Origin: an uncultured Bacillota bacterium
Lineage (GTDB): Bacteria; Bacillota; Clostridia; Peptostreptococcales; Anaerovoracaceae
Direction of reading: 5' to 3'
NCBI GenBank assembly: GCA_959606705.1
Contig: CAUHLX010000216.1
Location: 1 to 5,245 of the forward strand
DNA length: 5,245 nucleotides
The notes beneath the pieces are model-generated. The model did no database searches. It was not told the DNA's origin and saw nothing but the letters and a program-made list of their open reading frames with translations. Positions 1 through 5,245 of the stretch are shown one piece after another. The first letter of the stretch is position 1; the number at the start of each line of letters is the position of its first letter. A program made the position numbers and the translations under genes.

Positions 1-380
1 CGGTCGCAGATTTCGATGGTCATGGTCGTGTGGGACAGATCCAGGATCTTTCCCTCCATGATCTTCACGATATCTATGATTTCACCCCGCTGCGCCGCCG
101 TCATCTTGACCTTAATCAGAGCAAGCTCTCTCTGAGTCACCTCGTCGGCCTTCAGCTTTTTCACCTTTAAAACGTCGATCTGTTTGTTGAGCTGCTTTTC
201 CACCTGCTCGGCGATGTGATCGTCTCCGTTCACCAGCACCGTCATTCTGGAAATGTTCCGATCCTCGGTCACGCCCACCGCAAGGCTGTCGATGTTGAAG
301 CCCCGCCGTGCGAACAGCCCGGAAATCCGGGAAAGGACGCCGGCCTTGTTTTCCACCAGCACCGAAATGGTATGCATCAT
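1..380 (-). CDS. ilvN: Acetohydroxyacid synthase small subunit, second copy (3'-truncated by window edge)
   Basis: Regulatory subunit of acetohydroxyacid synthase, which binds the IlvB large subunit, raises its activity and gives feedback inhibition by branched-chain amino acids in the cytoplasm. Reading the minus strand from 380 gives 126 codons without a stop, beginning MMHTISVLVENKAG and running off the window, so about 30-45 residues are missing compared with the usual 155-170. Residues 3-75 form an ACT domain with LFARRGFNIDSL at 22-33 and TEDRNISRMTV following; Asn11, Gly14, Ser17 and Asn29 match positions linked to valine binding or valine resistance in E. coli IlvH. The C-terminal dimerisation domain starts near residue 85 (RELALIKVK). 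Start 380 is preferred over 377 because it aligns MMH with the MRH of the neighbouring copy and lies 11 bases from GGAGG. It follows copy 1 by 20 bases. It is the more canonical of the two copies. The family assignment is secure; its amino-acid ligand is unknown. Confidence 0.93.
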   Translation of the reverse strand, partial: MMHTISVLVENKAGVLSRISGLFARRGFNIDSLAVGVTEDRNISRMTVLVNGDDHIAEQVEKQLNKQIDVLKVKKLKADEVTQRELALIKVKMTAAQRGEIIDIVKIMEGKILDLSHTTMTIEICD

Positions 381-390
381 AATTTGCTCT

Positions 391-397
391 CCCTCCC
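391..397 (-). promoter_or_regulatory. Ribosome binding site of second ilvN copy
   Basis: The minus strand reads GGGAGGG here, inside the 20-base gap after the stop codon of the upstream ilvN copy. The core GGAGG (392-396) is 11 bases from the ATG at 378-380 and 14 from the in-frame ATG at 375-377, so it favours the first ATG. The presence of its own strong site shows that the second copy is translated independently of copy 1. Confidence 0.75.
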
Positions 398-400
398 GTT

Positions 401-871
401 TTACCGTTTCATGGCCACGGTACCCGTCTTGACCAGTTCTAAAATACCGTAGGGGCGGAACGTCTCGATCATCTCGCCGATCTTCCGCTCCGAATCGATG
501 GCCTCCACGATGATGTATTCCGGCAGAATCTCGATGACTCTGGCCTTGAACGCATTGGCCAAAACGATGAGATCGATCCGGGAGCTGTGGTCCGCCTTCA
601 CCTTCATGAACAGCAGAACCTTGCTGATCAGATTTTCGCTGGCCACATCCTCGATTTCGATGATGTCCTCCAGACGCCGCAGCTGACTGAGCACCTGGCT
701 GATGACGATGTCGTCTCCTTCCACTACCACGGTCAGACGGGAAAACCGCTCGTCCTCGGTGGCGCTGCCCACAAACGAATCGATATTGTAGCCTCTCCGG
801 CGAAACAGACCGGAAACACGGCTGGTAACGCCCGGCTTATTGTTCACCAGGGCGGATAATACATGTCTCAT
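401..871 (-). CDS. ilvN: Acetohydroxyacid synthase small subunit, first copy
   Basis: A complete 156-residue ACT-domain regulatory subunit of acetohydroxyacid synthase, of normal length for bacterial IlvN/IlvH. Residues 3-75 form the ACT domain: LSALVNNKPGVTSRVSGLF then RRRGYNIDS, with Asn11, Gly14, Ser17 and Asn29 retained at positions tied to valine binding in E. coli IlvH. Residues about 80-156 form the C-terminal small-subunit domain, ending ELVKTGTVAMKR. The ATG at 869-871 is supported by AGGAG six bases upstream (878-882). The gene begins 15 bases after the ilvB stop and ends 20 bases before a second small-subunit gene, so the three are probably co-transcribed. Compared with copy 2 it is less canonical: after IDS it has FVGSATEDERFSRLTV where the usual form is closer to LAVGVTEDRNISRMTV, and its C-terminal half differs throughout. 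The copies look anciently duplicated, not recently copied. Function as an IlvB partner is family knowledge; division of labour between copies is inference. Confidence 0.95.
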   Translation of the reverse strand: MRHVLSALVNNKPGVTSRVSGLFRRRGYNIDSFVGSATEDERFSRLTVVVEGDDIVISQVLSQLRRLEDIIEIEDVASENLISKVLLFMKVKADHSSRIDLIVLANAFKARVIEILPEYIIVEAIDSERKIGEMIETFRPYGILELVKTGTVAMKR

Positions 872-886
872 TGTTTGCTCCTTTCA

Positions 887-2506
887 TCAAGTGGAGGATT
901 CCTCAGGGTCCACCACACACTCCAGCAGATAAGACCCGGAAGCGGCCAGCATTTCGTCCACCGCCCGTTCCGCCTCCTCCATCGAGGAAACCGTCCGGCA
1001 GGGAATTCCGTACGCCTTGGCGATTCCGGTGATCTCCGGACTGCCCGAAAGATCCACGCCGATCTCGTTGCCGTGATAGGTCTTTTTCTGGATCTCCTTT
1101 ACCATTCCCAGCTTTCCGTTGGTCATGACCACGATTTTGAGCTCCACGCCGTGCTGCTTCATGGTCCCCAGTTCCATCATATTCATCTGGAAGGACCCGT
1201 CGCCGCAGACCGCGACCACCATCCGCTCCGGCACCGCCAGCTTCGCCCCCAGCGCGGCCGGGATCGAATATCCCATGGTACCCATGCCCCCGCTGGTCAA
1301 GAAGCGTCCGCCCTTGCGGATGCGGCAGTTGTTGGCTGACCAGATCTGATTCTGGCCCACGTCCGCCGTGTAAACGCCGTCCTCCGGCATTTTCTCCGAA
1401 AGCATCCGCACGAAGGCCTTGGGGTTTACCGCGTTTTCCCGCGGTTCGTAATCCTGATGCCACTTGTCCCGCTTCTCCAGCAGGTGCTCGACCCACTTTC
1501 CCTCGGCGGGCTTAGGATCGCATTCCATCAGCTGTGCAAGCACTACCTTGATATCGCCTACGATGGGCAAGGACGTGGAAACGTTCTTGCCGATCTCCGC
1601 CGGATCGATATCGATGTGAACCACCTTCACGGATTTGTCCACCACGTCCTGAGCCAAGACCGCCCGATCGGATACCCGGGCACCCAAAAGCACCAGCAGG
1701 TCCGTCTCAAACAGCGCTTGATTGGCGTAGGACTTTCCGTGCATTCCCAGCATCCCCACATAGAGCGGATGATCAGTGGAAACGGCGCCCAGTCCCATCA
1801 TGGTGGTAACCACCGGCATGTTCAGCTTTTCGATTACCTCCTGCAGCATATCCTGGGCCTGGGAGGCAAAAATACCCCCGCCAATGCAGAACAGCGGCCG
1901 TTCCGCGTGAGCCAGCGCCCGGGCAAACCGCTTGATCTGTCCGGTGTGACCTTTAAACGTGGGCTTGTAGCCCCGCACGTCCACCGAATCCGGATACACG
2001 AATTTCAGCTTGTCGTTTTGGACATTCACCGGCACGTCGATGAGCACCGGTCCCGGCCGTCCCGTGGACGCGATGTGAAACGCCTCCTTGATCACGCGAG
2101 GAAGCTCCTCCGCGTCCTTGACCAGATAGCTGTACTTCGTAAAGGACTCCGCCGCCCCCGTGATGTCCGCTTCCTGGAACACGTCCCGTCCCAGAAGCTC
2201 GGCGGACACCTGCCCGGTGATGGCCACCAGCGGGATGCTGTCCATATAAGCGGTCCCCAGCGCGGTGATCAGGTTGGTGGCTCCCGGGCCCGACGTCACC
2301 ACACAGACTCCGGGCCGGCCCGTCATTCTGGCGTAGCCGCTGGCCGCGTGTCCCGCGTGCTGCTCATGCCGCACCAGGACGTGGCGAATGCTCGACCCTC
2401 TCAACTTTTCATAAAACGGGGCGATGGTCGCGCCGGGATATCCGAACAGAACATCCACCCCTTCTTTTTCCAGGCTTTTCACGATTGCTTCCGCTCCTGT
2501 AATCAT
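887..2506 (-). CDS. ilvB: Acetohydroxyacid synthase large (catalytic) subunit
   Basis: Thiamine-diphosphate enzyme condensing pyruvate with pyruvate or 2-ketobutyrate, the first common step to valine, leucine and isoleucine. At 539 residues it is slightly shorter than many IlvB proteins (about 550-600). The N-terminal ThDP domain (about 1-165) has FGYPGA at 21-26 and the catalytic glutamate Glu48 in VRHEQHAGHAA, plus GRDVFQEADITG at 106-117. The central domain (about 190-330) has GMLGMHG at 251-257 and GARVSDR at 275-281, where FAD-dependent enzymes usually read RFDDR. The C-terminal domain has GGMGTMGYSIPAALGA at 406-421 and the Mg-ThDP motif from Asp436 (CGDGSFQMN) to Asn463. Two departures are visible: Thr462 replaces the first Asn of the NN pair, and Ile472 sits where E. 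coli AHAS II has Trp464. ATG 2504-2506 has GGAGG seven bases upstream. Following small-subunit genes support an anabolic enzyme, not catabolic AlsS. Identification as the AHAS large-subunit family is firm; substrate preference is open. Confidence 0.96.
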   Translation of the reverse strand: MITGAEAIVKSLEKEGVDVLFGYPGATIAPFYEKLRGSSIRHVLVRHEQHAGHAASGYARMTGRPGVCVVTSGPGATNLITALGTAYMDSIPLVAITGQVSAELLGRDVFQEADITGAAESFTKYSYLVKDAEELPRVIKEAFHIASTGRPGPVLIDVPVNVQNDKLKFVYPDSVDVRGYKPTFKGHTGQIKRFARALAHAERPLFCIGGGIFASQAQDMLQEVIEKLNMPVVTTMMGLGAVSTDHPLYVGMLGMHGKSYANQALFETDLLVLLGARVSDRAVLAQDVVDKSVKVVHIDIDPAEIGKNVSTSLPIVGDIKVVLAQLMECDPKPAEGKWVEHLLEKRDKWHQDYEPRENAVNPKAFVRMLSEKMPEDGVYTADVGQNQIWSANNCRIRKGGRFLTSGGMGTMGYSIPAALGAKLAVPERMVVAVCGDGSFQMNMMELGTMKQHGVELKIVVMTNGKLGMVKEIQKKTYHGNEIGVDLSGSPEITGIAKAYGIPCRTVSSMEEAERAVDEMLAASGSYLLECVVDPEESST

Positions 2507-2513
2507 GTGTTCG

Positions 2514-2520
2514 CCTCCCC
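2514..2520 (-). promoter_or_regulatory. Ribosome binding site of ilvB
   Basis: The minus strand reads GGGGAGG, with the GGAGG core (2514-2518) seven bases before the ATG at 2504-2506. It follows a purine-rich stretch (AATAAAAAGAGAAGA) at the end of the leader. This is a near-ideal Shine-Dalgarno sequence and fixes the ilvB start. Confidence 0.8.
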
Positions 2521-2560
2521 TCTTCTCTTTTTATTCTGATGATCTCATTCCGATGAATCC

Positions 2561-2576
2561 CACCGGCATTCCGGTG
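2561..2576 (-). other. Short perfect hairpin in the ilvB leader
   Basis: CACCGG (2561-2566) and CCGGTG (2571-2576) are perfect six-base inverted arms around a four-base loop. On the transcribed strand it lies between the long hairpin and the ilvB ribosome binding site, about 40 bases before the latter. No T-run follows on the minus strand, so it is not an intrinsic terminator. The heptamer CGGAATG (minus strand) occurs in its loop and arm (2567-2573) and again at 2546-2552. Role unknown. Confidence 0.5.
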
Positions 2577-2590
2577 TTTGGCCGGATACA

Positions 2591-2667
2591 GGGGCCGCGC
2601 CAAGCGATCGGAGCGCTCTTCGCCCCGAGGCCAAAGAGGCGCACCTTCCGATCAGCGGCGCGGTCCC
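2591..2667 (-). repeat. 77-nt long imperfect inverted repeat / hairpin in the ilvE-ilvB gap
   Basis: Nested complementary arms fold this stretch almost end to end. Outer arm 2591-2601 pairs with 2657-2667 in 10 of 11 positions (mismatch 2594/2664). Next, 2604-2612 (GCGATCGGA) pairs with 2647-2653 plus 2655-2656, with an A bulge at 2654 and AA at 2602-2603. Further in, 2613-2620 (GCGCTCTT) pairs with 2634-2642 around a bulged G at 2639, and a GCC/GGC stem (2622-2624 with 2629-2631) closes a four-base loop. Neither strand has a T-run after it, so it is not a canonical terminator. It could be a dispersed palindromic intergenic element or a leader RNA structure; the window has only one copy, so repetition elsewhere cannot be judged. 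Confidence 0.75.
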
Positions 2668-2676
2668 AACGTCTTT
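2633..2676 (-). promoter_or_regulatory. T-box-like core motif and possible alternative stem in ilvB leader
   Basis: The minus strand carries TGGGACCGCG at 2659-2668, matching the core T-box consensus UGGNACCGCG at every position. Flanking bases can form an antiterminator-like fold: AAAGA (2672-2676) with TCTTT (2633-2637), a bulge holding TGGGACC, and GCGC (2658-2661) with GCGC (2639-2642). This fold excludes the 77-nt hairpin, giving two competing states. T-box control of ilv genes by uncharged tRNA is well known in Firmicutes. Against it: the 5' flank lacks the usual AGGG, the bulge is about three bases longer than normal, there is no terminator T-run, and ilvE coding sequence ends only 28 bases before the motif, leaving no room for Stem I outside the gene. 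It may be a relic or chance. Confidence 0.25.
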
Positions 2677-2695
2677 CCGTATTGAGATACTAACG

Positions 2696-3766
2696 TTATT
2701 TTACTTCGACGGTCCAGCCGAATTTATCTTCGGCCTTCCCCAGCTGAATCGCGGTGAGCGCATCATACAGCTTCTGGGAAACCGCACCGATCTCGCCGTC
2801 GTTGATGATCATTTTCTTTTCCTTCCAGCAGAGCTCGCCCACCGGCGAGATCACCGCCGCCGTTCCGGTGGCAAAGACTTCATCCAGCTTGCCCGCGCCA
2901 TGAGCCTCATACAGCTCGTCGATGGACAGCCGGCGCTCCGTCACCTTGACGCCCCAGTCCTTCAGCAGCTGAATCACGGAATCCCGGGTGATGCCCGGCA
3001 GAATCGTGCCCGCCAAAGGCGCCGTGATCACTTCGCCGTCGATGATGAAAAACGCGTTGGAGGTTCCGATTTCTTCCACGTACTTGCGTTCCACTCCGTC
3101 CAGCCACAGCACCTGGGAATAGCCCTTTTCGTGAGCCTTTTCCTGAGACTTCAGCGCACCGGCGTAGTTGCCGCCGATCTTGGCGTAGCCGGTACCGCCC
3201 GGTACCGCCCGAACGAATTCGTCCTCCACGAAGATCTTGGTCGGCGCCAGCCCTTCCTTGTAATAAGGTCCGGAGGGCGACAGGATGACGAGGAACAGGT
3301 ACTCGGCGGAGGCCCGCACTCCCAGGAACGCTTCCGTCGCGATGATGAAGGGACGGACGTAAAGGGAGGTTCCTTCCTTCGTGGGAATCCAGTCCTCATC
3401 CACCTTGACCACGGCCTTGACCGCGTCGACGTAAAGCTCCGGATCGATCTTGGGAATGCACATCCGGTCGTTGGTGTTGTTGGTGCGTTCCGCGTTCTTG
3501 TCGGGACGGAACAGCATGGTGCGGCCATCCGCACTCTTGTAGGCCTTCATGCCTTCGAACATTTCCTGACCGTAGTGGAATACCACCGCGGCGGGGTCCA
3601 GAGCGATGGGCTCGTAAGGGACGATGCGTCCGTCATGCCAGCCTTGGCCCTCGGTATAATTCATCAAAAACATGTGGTCCGTGAAGACCTGGCCAAATCC
3701 CAGACCGTCGGGATTCGGCTTCTGCTTCGGATGGGTTGTTTTTGTGACGGGAAATTCGTGTTTCAT
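2696..3766 (-). CDS. ilvE: Branched-chain-amino-acid aminotransferase
   Basis: Cytoplasmic PLP enzyme of fold-type IV that moves amino groups between glutamate and the 2-keto acids of leucine, isoleucine and valine, the last biosynthetic step. Its 356 residues fit the longer, eukaryote-like BCAT subfamily rather than the roughly 310-residue E. coli IlvE type. Visible landmarks are FHYGQEMFEGMKAYK (63-77), the segment AVPGGTGYAKIGGNYAGAL with the PLP-binding Lys196, EEIGTSNAFF (231-240), GTILPGITRDSV (253-264) in the class-IV signature region, and GTAAVISPVG (301-310). The ATG at 3764-3766 has AAAAGGTGG ten bases upstream. An overlapping ATG seven bases earlier is out of frame. It starts 56 bases after pncB and is followed by a 189-base leader before ilvB, so it may be transcribed with ilvB or only share its locus. 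No damage or missing key residue is seen. Confidence 0.97.
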   Translation of the reverse strand: MKHEFPVTKTTHPKQKPNPDGLGFGQVFTDHMFLMNYTEGQGWHDGRIVPYEPIALDPAAVVFHYGQEMFEGMKAYKSADGRTMLFRPDKNAERTNNTNDRMCIPKIDPELYVDAVKAVVKVDEDWIPTKEGTSLYVRPFIIATEAFLGVRASAEYLFLVILSPSGPYYKEGLAPTKIFVEDEFVRAVPGGTGYAKIGGNYAGALKSQEKAHEKGYSQVLWLDGVERKYVEEIGTSNAFFIIDGEVITAPLAGTILPGITRDSVIQLLKDWGVKVTERRLSIDELYEAHGAGKLDEVFATGTAAVISPVGELCWKEKKMIINDGEIGAVSQKLYDALTAIQLGKAEDKFGWTVEVK

Positions 3767-3776
3767 AATTCATGCA

Positions 3777-3785
3777 CCACCTTTT
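3777..3785 (-). promoter_or_regulatory. Ribosome binding site of ilvE
   Basis: The minus strand reads AAAAGGTGG, ending ten bases before the ilvE ATG. It is a moderate, slightly distant Shine-Dalgarno match, weaker than the sites of ilvB and both ilvN copies. Confidence 0.6.
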
Positions 3786-3790
3786 GTATG

Positions 3791-3818
3791 TTGATATATT
3801 TTAAAATTTGACTGTCAG
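3791..3818 (-). promoter_or_regulatory. Possible sigma-A-type promoter of ilvE
   Basis: In the AT-rich 56-base gap between pncB and ilvE the minus strand has CTGACA (3813-3818, five of six to TTGACA), a 16-base spacer including ATTTTAAAAT, then TATCAA (3791-3796, four of six to TATAAT). The -10 match is weak, and any start site would leave a leader of only about 20 bases. The contrast of this AT-rich island with GC-rich flanks supports a promoter. A short inverted TGAC/GTCA pair covers the -35. No terminator hairpin for pncB is visible, so read-through from pncB is also possible. Confidence 0.35.
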
Positions 3819-3822
3819 AGGT

Positions 3823-5241
3823 TTATTCGGCGAAGGAATTTTCATTGATCAGCCGGGTCTTTAGCTGCCACAGCTCGCTGGACAGATCCACATAGTATTC
3901 GTGGGGATTTTCAAACCGCAGGATCTCGTCCCACAGCGTGGCCACCTGCTGCCGGCAGTAGTCTCTGGTCTCGGACAGCTCCGGACAGGTGTAAACCTTT
4001 TTGCCGTGGTCGAACACCCTGACCCGCAGATCCTTGGCGATAAAGTTGGATACCTTCTTTCTTTTCCAAACCGCCTGAGGATTGAAAATCTCGTAGTCCT
4101 GACCCTCCGGAATCTCCTCGTCGACCAAGGTGATCACATCGGCCACCGCTTTGCCGGAATCCCGGTCGAACAGACGGTAGACCTTTTTAAATCCCGGATT
4201 GGTGATCTTCTCCACGTTTTCACTGATCTTGATCTTGGGAATAATCCTTCCGTCCCGCTCCAGGGCCGCCAGCTTGTAAACGCCGCCAAACACCGGCTCG
4301 GATTTGGAGGTGATCAGCCGTTCTCCCACGCCGAAGGAATCGATGCAGGCACCCTGGTTGATCACGTCGCGGATCAAATATTCATCGAAGGAATTGGACA
4401 CCGTGATGGCGCAGTCCCGGAGGCCCGCCTCATCCAGCATGGCTCTCGCCCGCTTGGTGAGATAGGTGATATCCCCGCTGTCGATGCGGATGCCCATCTT
4501 CTGCGGCTTCATTTCCTTCAATACGCGAATGGCGTTGGGCACGCCGGATTTCAGCACGTTATAAGTATCCACCAGCAGTACGCAGTTGCCGGGATAAAGC
4601 TCGGCGTAGGTTTTGAACGCTTCGTACTCGCTGTCGAACATCTGCACCCAGCTGTGGGCCATGGTCCCCAGCGCCGGAACCTTGTAATCCCGCTCCGCGA
4701 TGACGCAGGCGGTCCCGATGCAGCCTCCGATATACGCCGCTCTGGCTCCGTGGATGGCTCCGCTGCCCCCCTGGGCTCTGCGGCTGCCGAACTCCATGAC
4801 TCCCCGGCCTCTGGCCGCCCGGCAGATCCGGTTGGCCTTGGTGGCGATCAGACTCTGATGATTCACCGCTAACAAGATGAACGTTTCCACAAACTGCGCC
4901 TGAATCACCGGGCCCCGCACCGTGATCAACGGCTCTCCCGGAAAGATCGGCGTCCCCTCCGGAATCGCCCAGACGTCGCACTCAAACCGGAAATTCCGCA
5001 GATAGTCCAGAAACCGTTCGCTGAAAATCCCCTTTCCCCGCAAATAGTCGATATCTTCCTCTTCAAACTTCAAATTGTCCAGATACTCGATCATCTGCTC
5101 CAGTCCCGCCACGATGGCGAACCCGCCGTCATCGGGGATCTTGCGGAAAAACATATCGAAATAAGCGATTTGTTCATCCATTCCGGTCTCGAAATAACCG
5201 TTTGCCATGGTCAGCTCATAGAAATCCGTGAGCATGGTCAT
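3823..5241 (-). CDS. pncB: Nicotinate phosphoribosyltransferase (5' end possibly outside window)
   Basis: Makes nicotinate mononucleotide from nicotinate and PRPP with ATP hydrolysis, the entry step of the Preiss-Handler NAD salvage route in the cytoplasm. The 472 visible residues are near full length for the family. Landmarks are the N-terminal LTDFYELTMANGYF (4-17), FGSRRAQGGSGA (151-162) in the nicotinate/phosphate site region, GTMAHSWVQMF (192-202) with His196 at the position of the autophosphorylated histidine, VDTYN (224-228), RIDSGD (252-257), SNSFDE (282-287) and GVGERLITSKSEPVFGG (304-320). The C-terminal part (about 330-472) is the less conserved extension. The ATG at 5239-5241 is four bases from the window edge; the next upstream codon (AAC) is open, and relatives often have a few residues before the LTDFYELTM block, so the real start may lie outside. 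It precedes ilvE by 56 bases on the same strand but belongs to a different pathway. All expected motifs are intact. Confidence 0.95.
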   Translation of the reverse strand: MTMLTDFYELTMANGYFETGMDEQIAYFDMFFRKIPDDGGFAIVAGLEQMIEYLDNLKFEEEDIDYLRGKGIFSERFLDYLRNFRFECDVWAIPEGTPIFPGEPLITVRGPVIQAQFVETFILLAVNHQSLIATKANRICRAARGRGVMEFGSRRAQGGSGAIHGARAAYIGGCIGTACVIAERDYKVPALGTMAHSWVQMFDSEYEAFKTYAELYPGNCVLLVDTYNVLKSGVPNAIRVLKEMKPQKMGIRIDSGDITYLTKRARAMLDEAGLRDCAITVSNSFDEYLIRDVINQGACIDSFGVGERLITSKSEPVFGGVYKLAALERDGRIIPKIKISENVEKITNPGFKKVYRLFDRDSGKAVADVITLVDEEIPEGQDYEIFNPQAVWKRKKVSNFIAKDLRVRVFDHGKKVYTCPELSETRDYCRQQVATLWDEILRFENPHEYYVDLSSELWQLKTRLINENSFAE

Positions 5242-5245
5242 GTTC

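Noticed and set aside
2506..2507. Separate promoter for ilvB in the 2507-2695 gap
   Set aside because: No -35/-10 pair with acceptable match and spacing was found; the best TTCATC/AATAAA pairing is too weak to support.
1457..2539. 360-codon plus-strand open frame opposite ilvB, and a similar 323-codon frame at 3901-4872 opposite pncB
   Set aside because: Both lie antisense to genes with clear family motifs, show no recognisable domain and have compositions (many His, Arg, Gln, Val) typical of mirror frames in GC-rich genes.
2645..2653. GATCGGAAG on the minus strand resembling the start of a sequencing adapter
   Set aside because: The match ends after nine bases (the next bases GTGC and the preceding GCT do not fit), and it forms one arm of the palindrome, so it is native sequence.
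2591..2667. The long hairpin as an intrinsic transcription terminator for ilvE
   Set aside because: The sequence after the stem is GC-rich on the transcribed strand (CTGTATCCGG) and lacks a T-run on the other strand as well.
2536..2689. Minus-strand frame in the ilvE-ilvB gap, about 50 codons open to TAA at 2536-2538, as a leader peptide or small protein
   Set aside because: The only starts are a GTG with no usable ribosome binding site and an internal ATG (12 residues) after a non-matching upstream stretch. It has no run of Ile, Leu or Val codons expected of an attenuator peptide, and the frame crosses the palindrome.
3191..3210. Perfect 10-bp tandem duplication GGTACCGCCC x2 inside ilvE
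   Set aside because: It encodes part of the conserved AVPGGTG segment before the PLP lysine with no extra residues, so it reflects codon choice over a repetitive peptide and not a recent insertion.

Overview
The window holds an ordinary-looking but well-organised piece of primary metabolism. All recognisable genes lie on the minus strand, so transcription runs from high to low coordinates: pncB (nicotinate phosphoribosyltransferase), ilvE (branched-chain aminotransferase), ilvB (acetohydroxyacid synthase large subunit), then two consecutive, non-identical small-subunit genes (ilvN copies 1 and 2). The second small-subunit gene is cut by the left window edge. Strong AGGAG/GGAGG-type ribosome binding sites, GC-rich coding sequence and AT-rich gaps suggest a moderately GC-rich Firmicute, most likely a member of the Clostridia. 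That placement is an inference from gene style and remembered family resemblance, not a search result.

Layout. Positions 3823-5241 encode a nearly complete type of NAD salvage enzyme whose true start may lie just past the right edge. A 56-base AT-rich gap (3767-3822) carries a possible promoter and the ilvE ribosome binding site. ilvE follows (2696-3766). A 189-base leader (2507-2695) then separates ilvE from ilvB and holds a long 77-nt imperfect hairpin, a short perfect hairpin and a match to the core T-box motif. ilvB (887-2506), ilvN copy 1 (401-871) and ilvN copy 2 (1-380, partial) are packed with gaps of 15 and 20 bases and are almost certainly one transcription unit.

How the genes work together. 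IlvB with an ACT-domain small subunit makes 2-acetolactate or 2-aceto-2-hydroxybutyrate, the first common step toward valine, leucine and isoleucine. IlvE performs the last transamination step for all three. The small subunits normally stimulate IlvB and impose feedback inhibition; here there are two of them, both keeping the residues associated with valine binding in E. coli IlvH. pncB feeds NAD synthesis and has no evident pathway link to the others beyond adjacency.

The points most worth a second look are the paired small subunits, the structured ilvE-ilvB leader with its T-box-like core but no visible Stem I, and an isoleucine in IlvB at the position of the tryptophan that governs substrate preference in E. 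coli AHAS II. I see no mobile element, CRISPR array, tRNA, rRNA or defence-type system, and no clear evidence for a wholly undescribed system.
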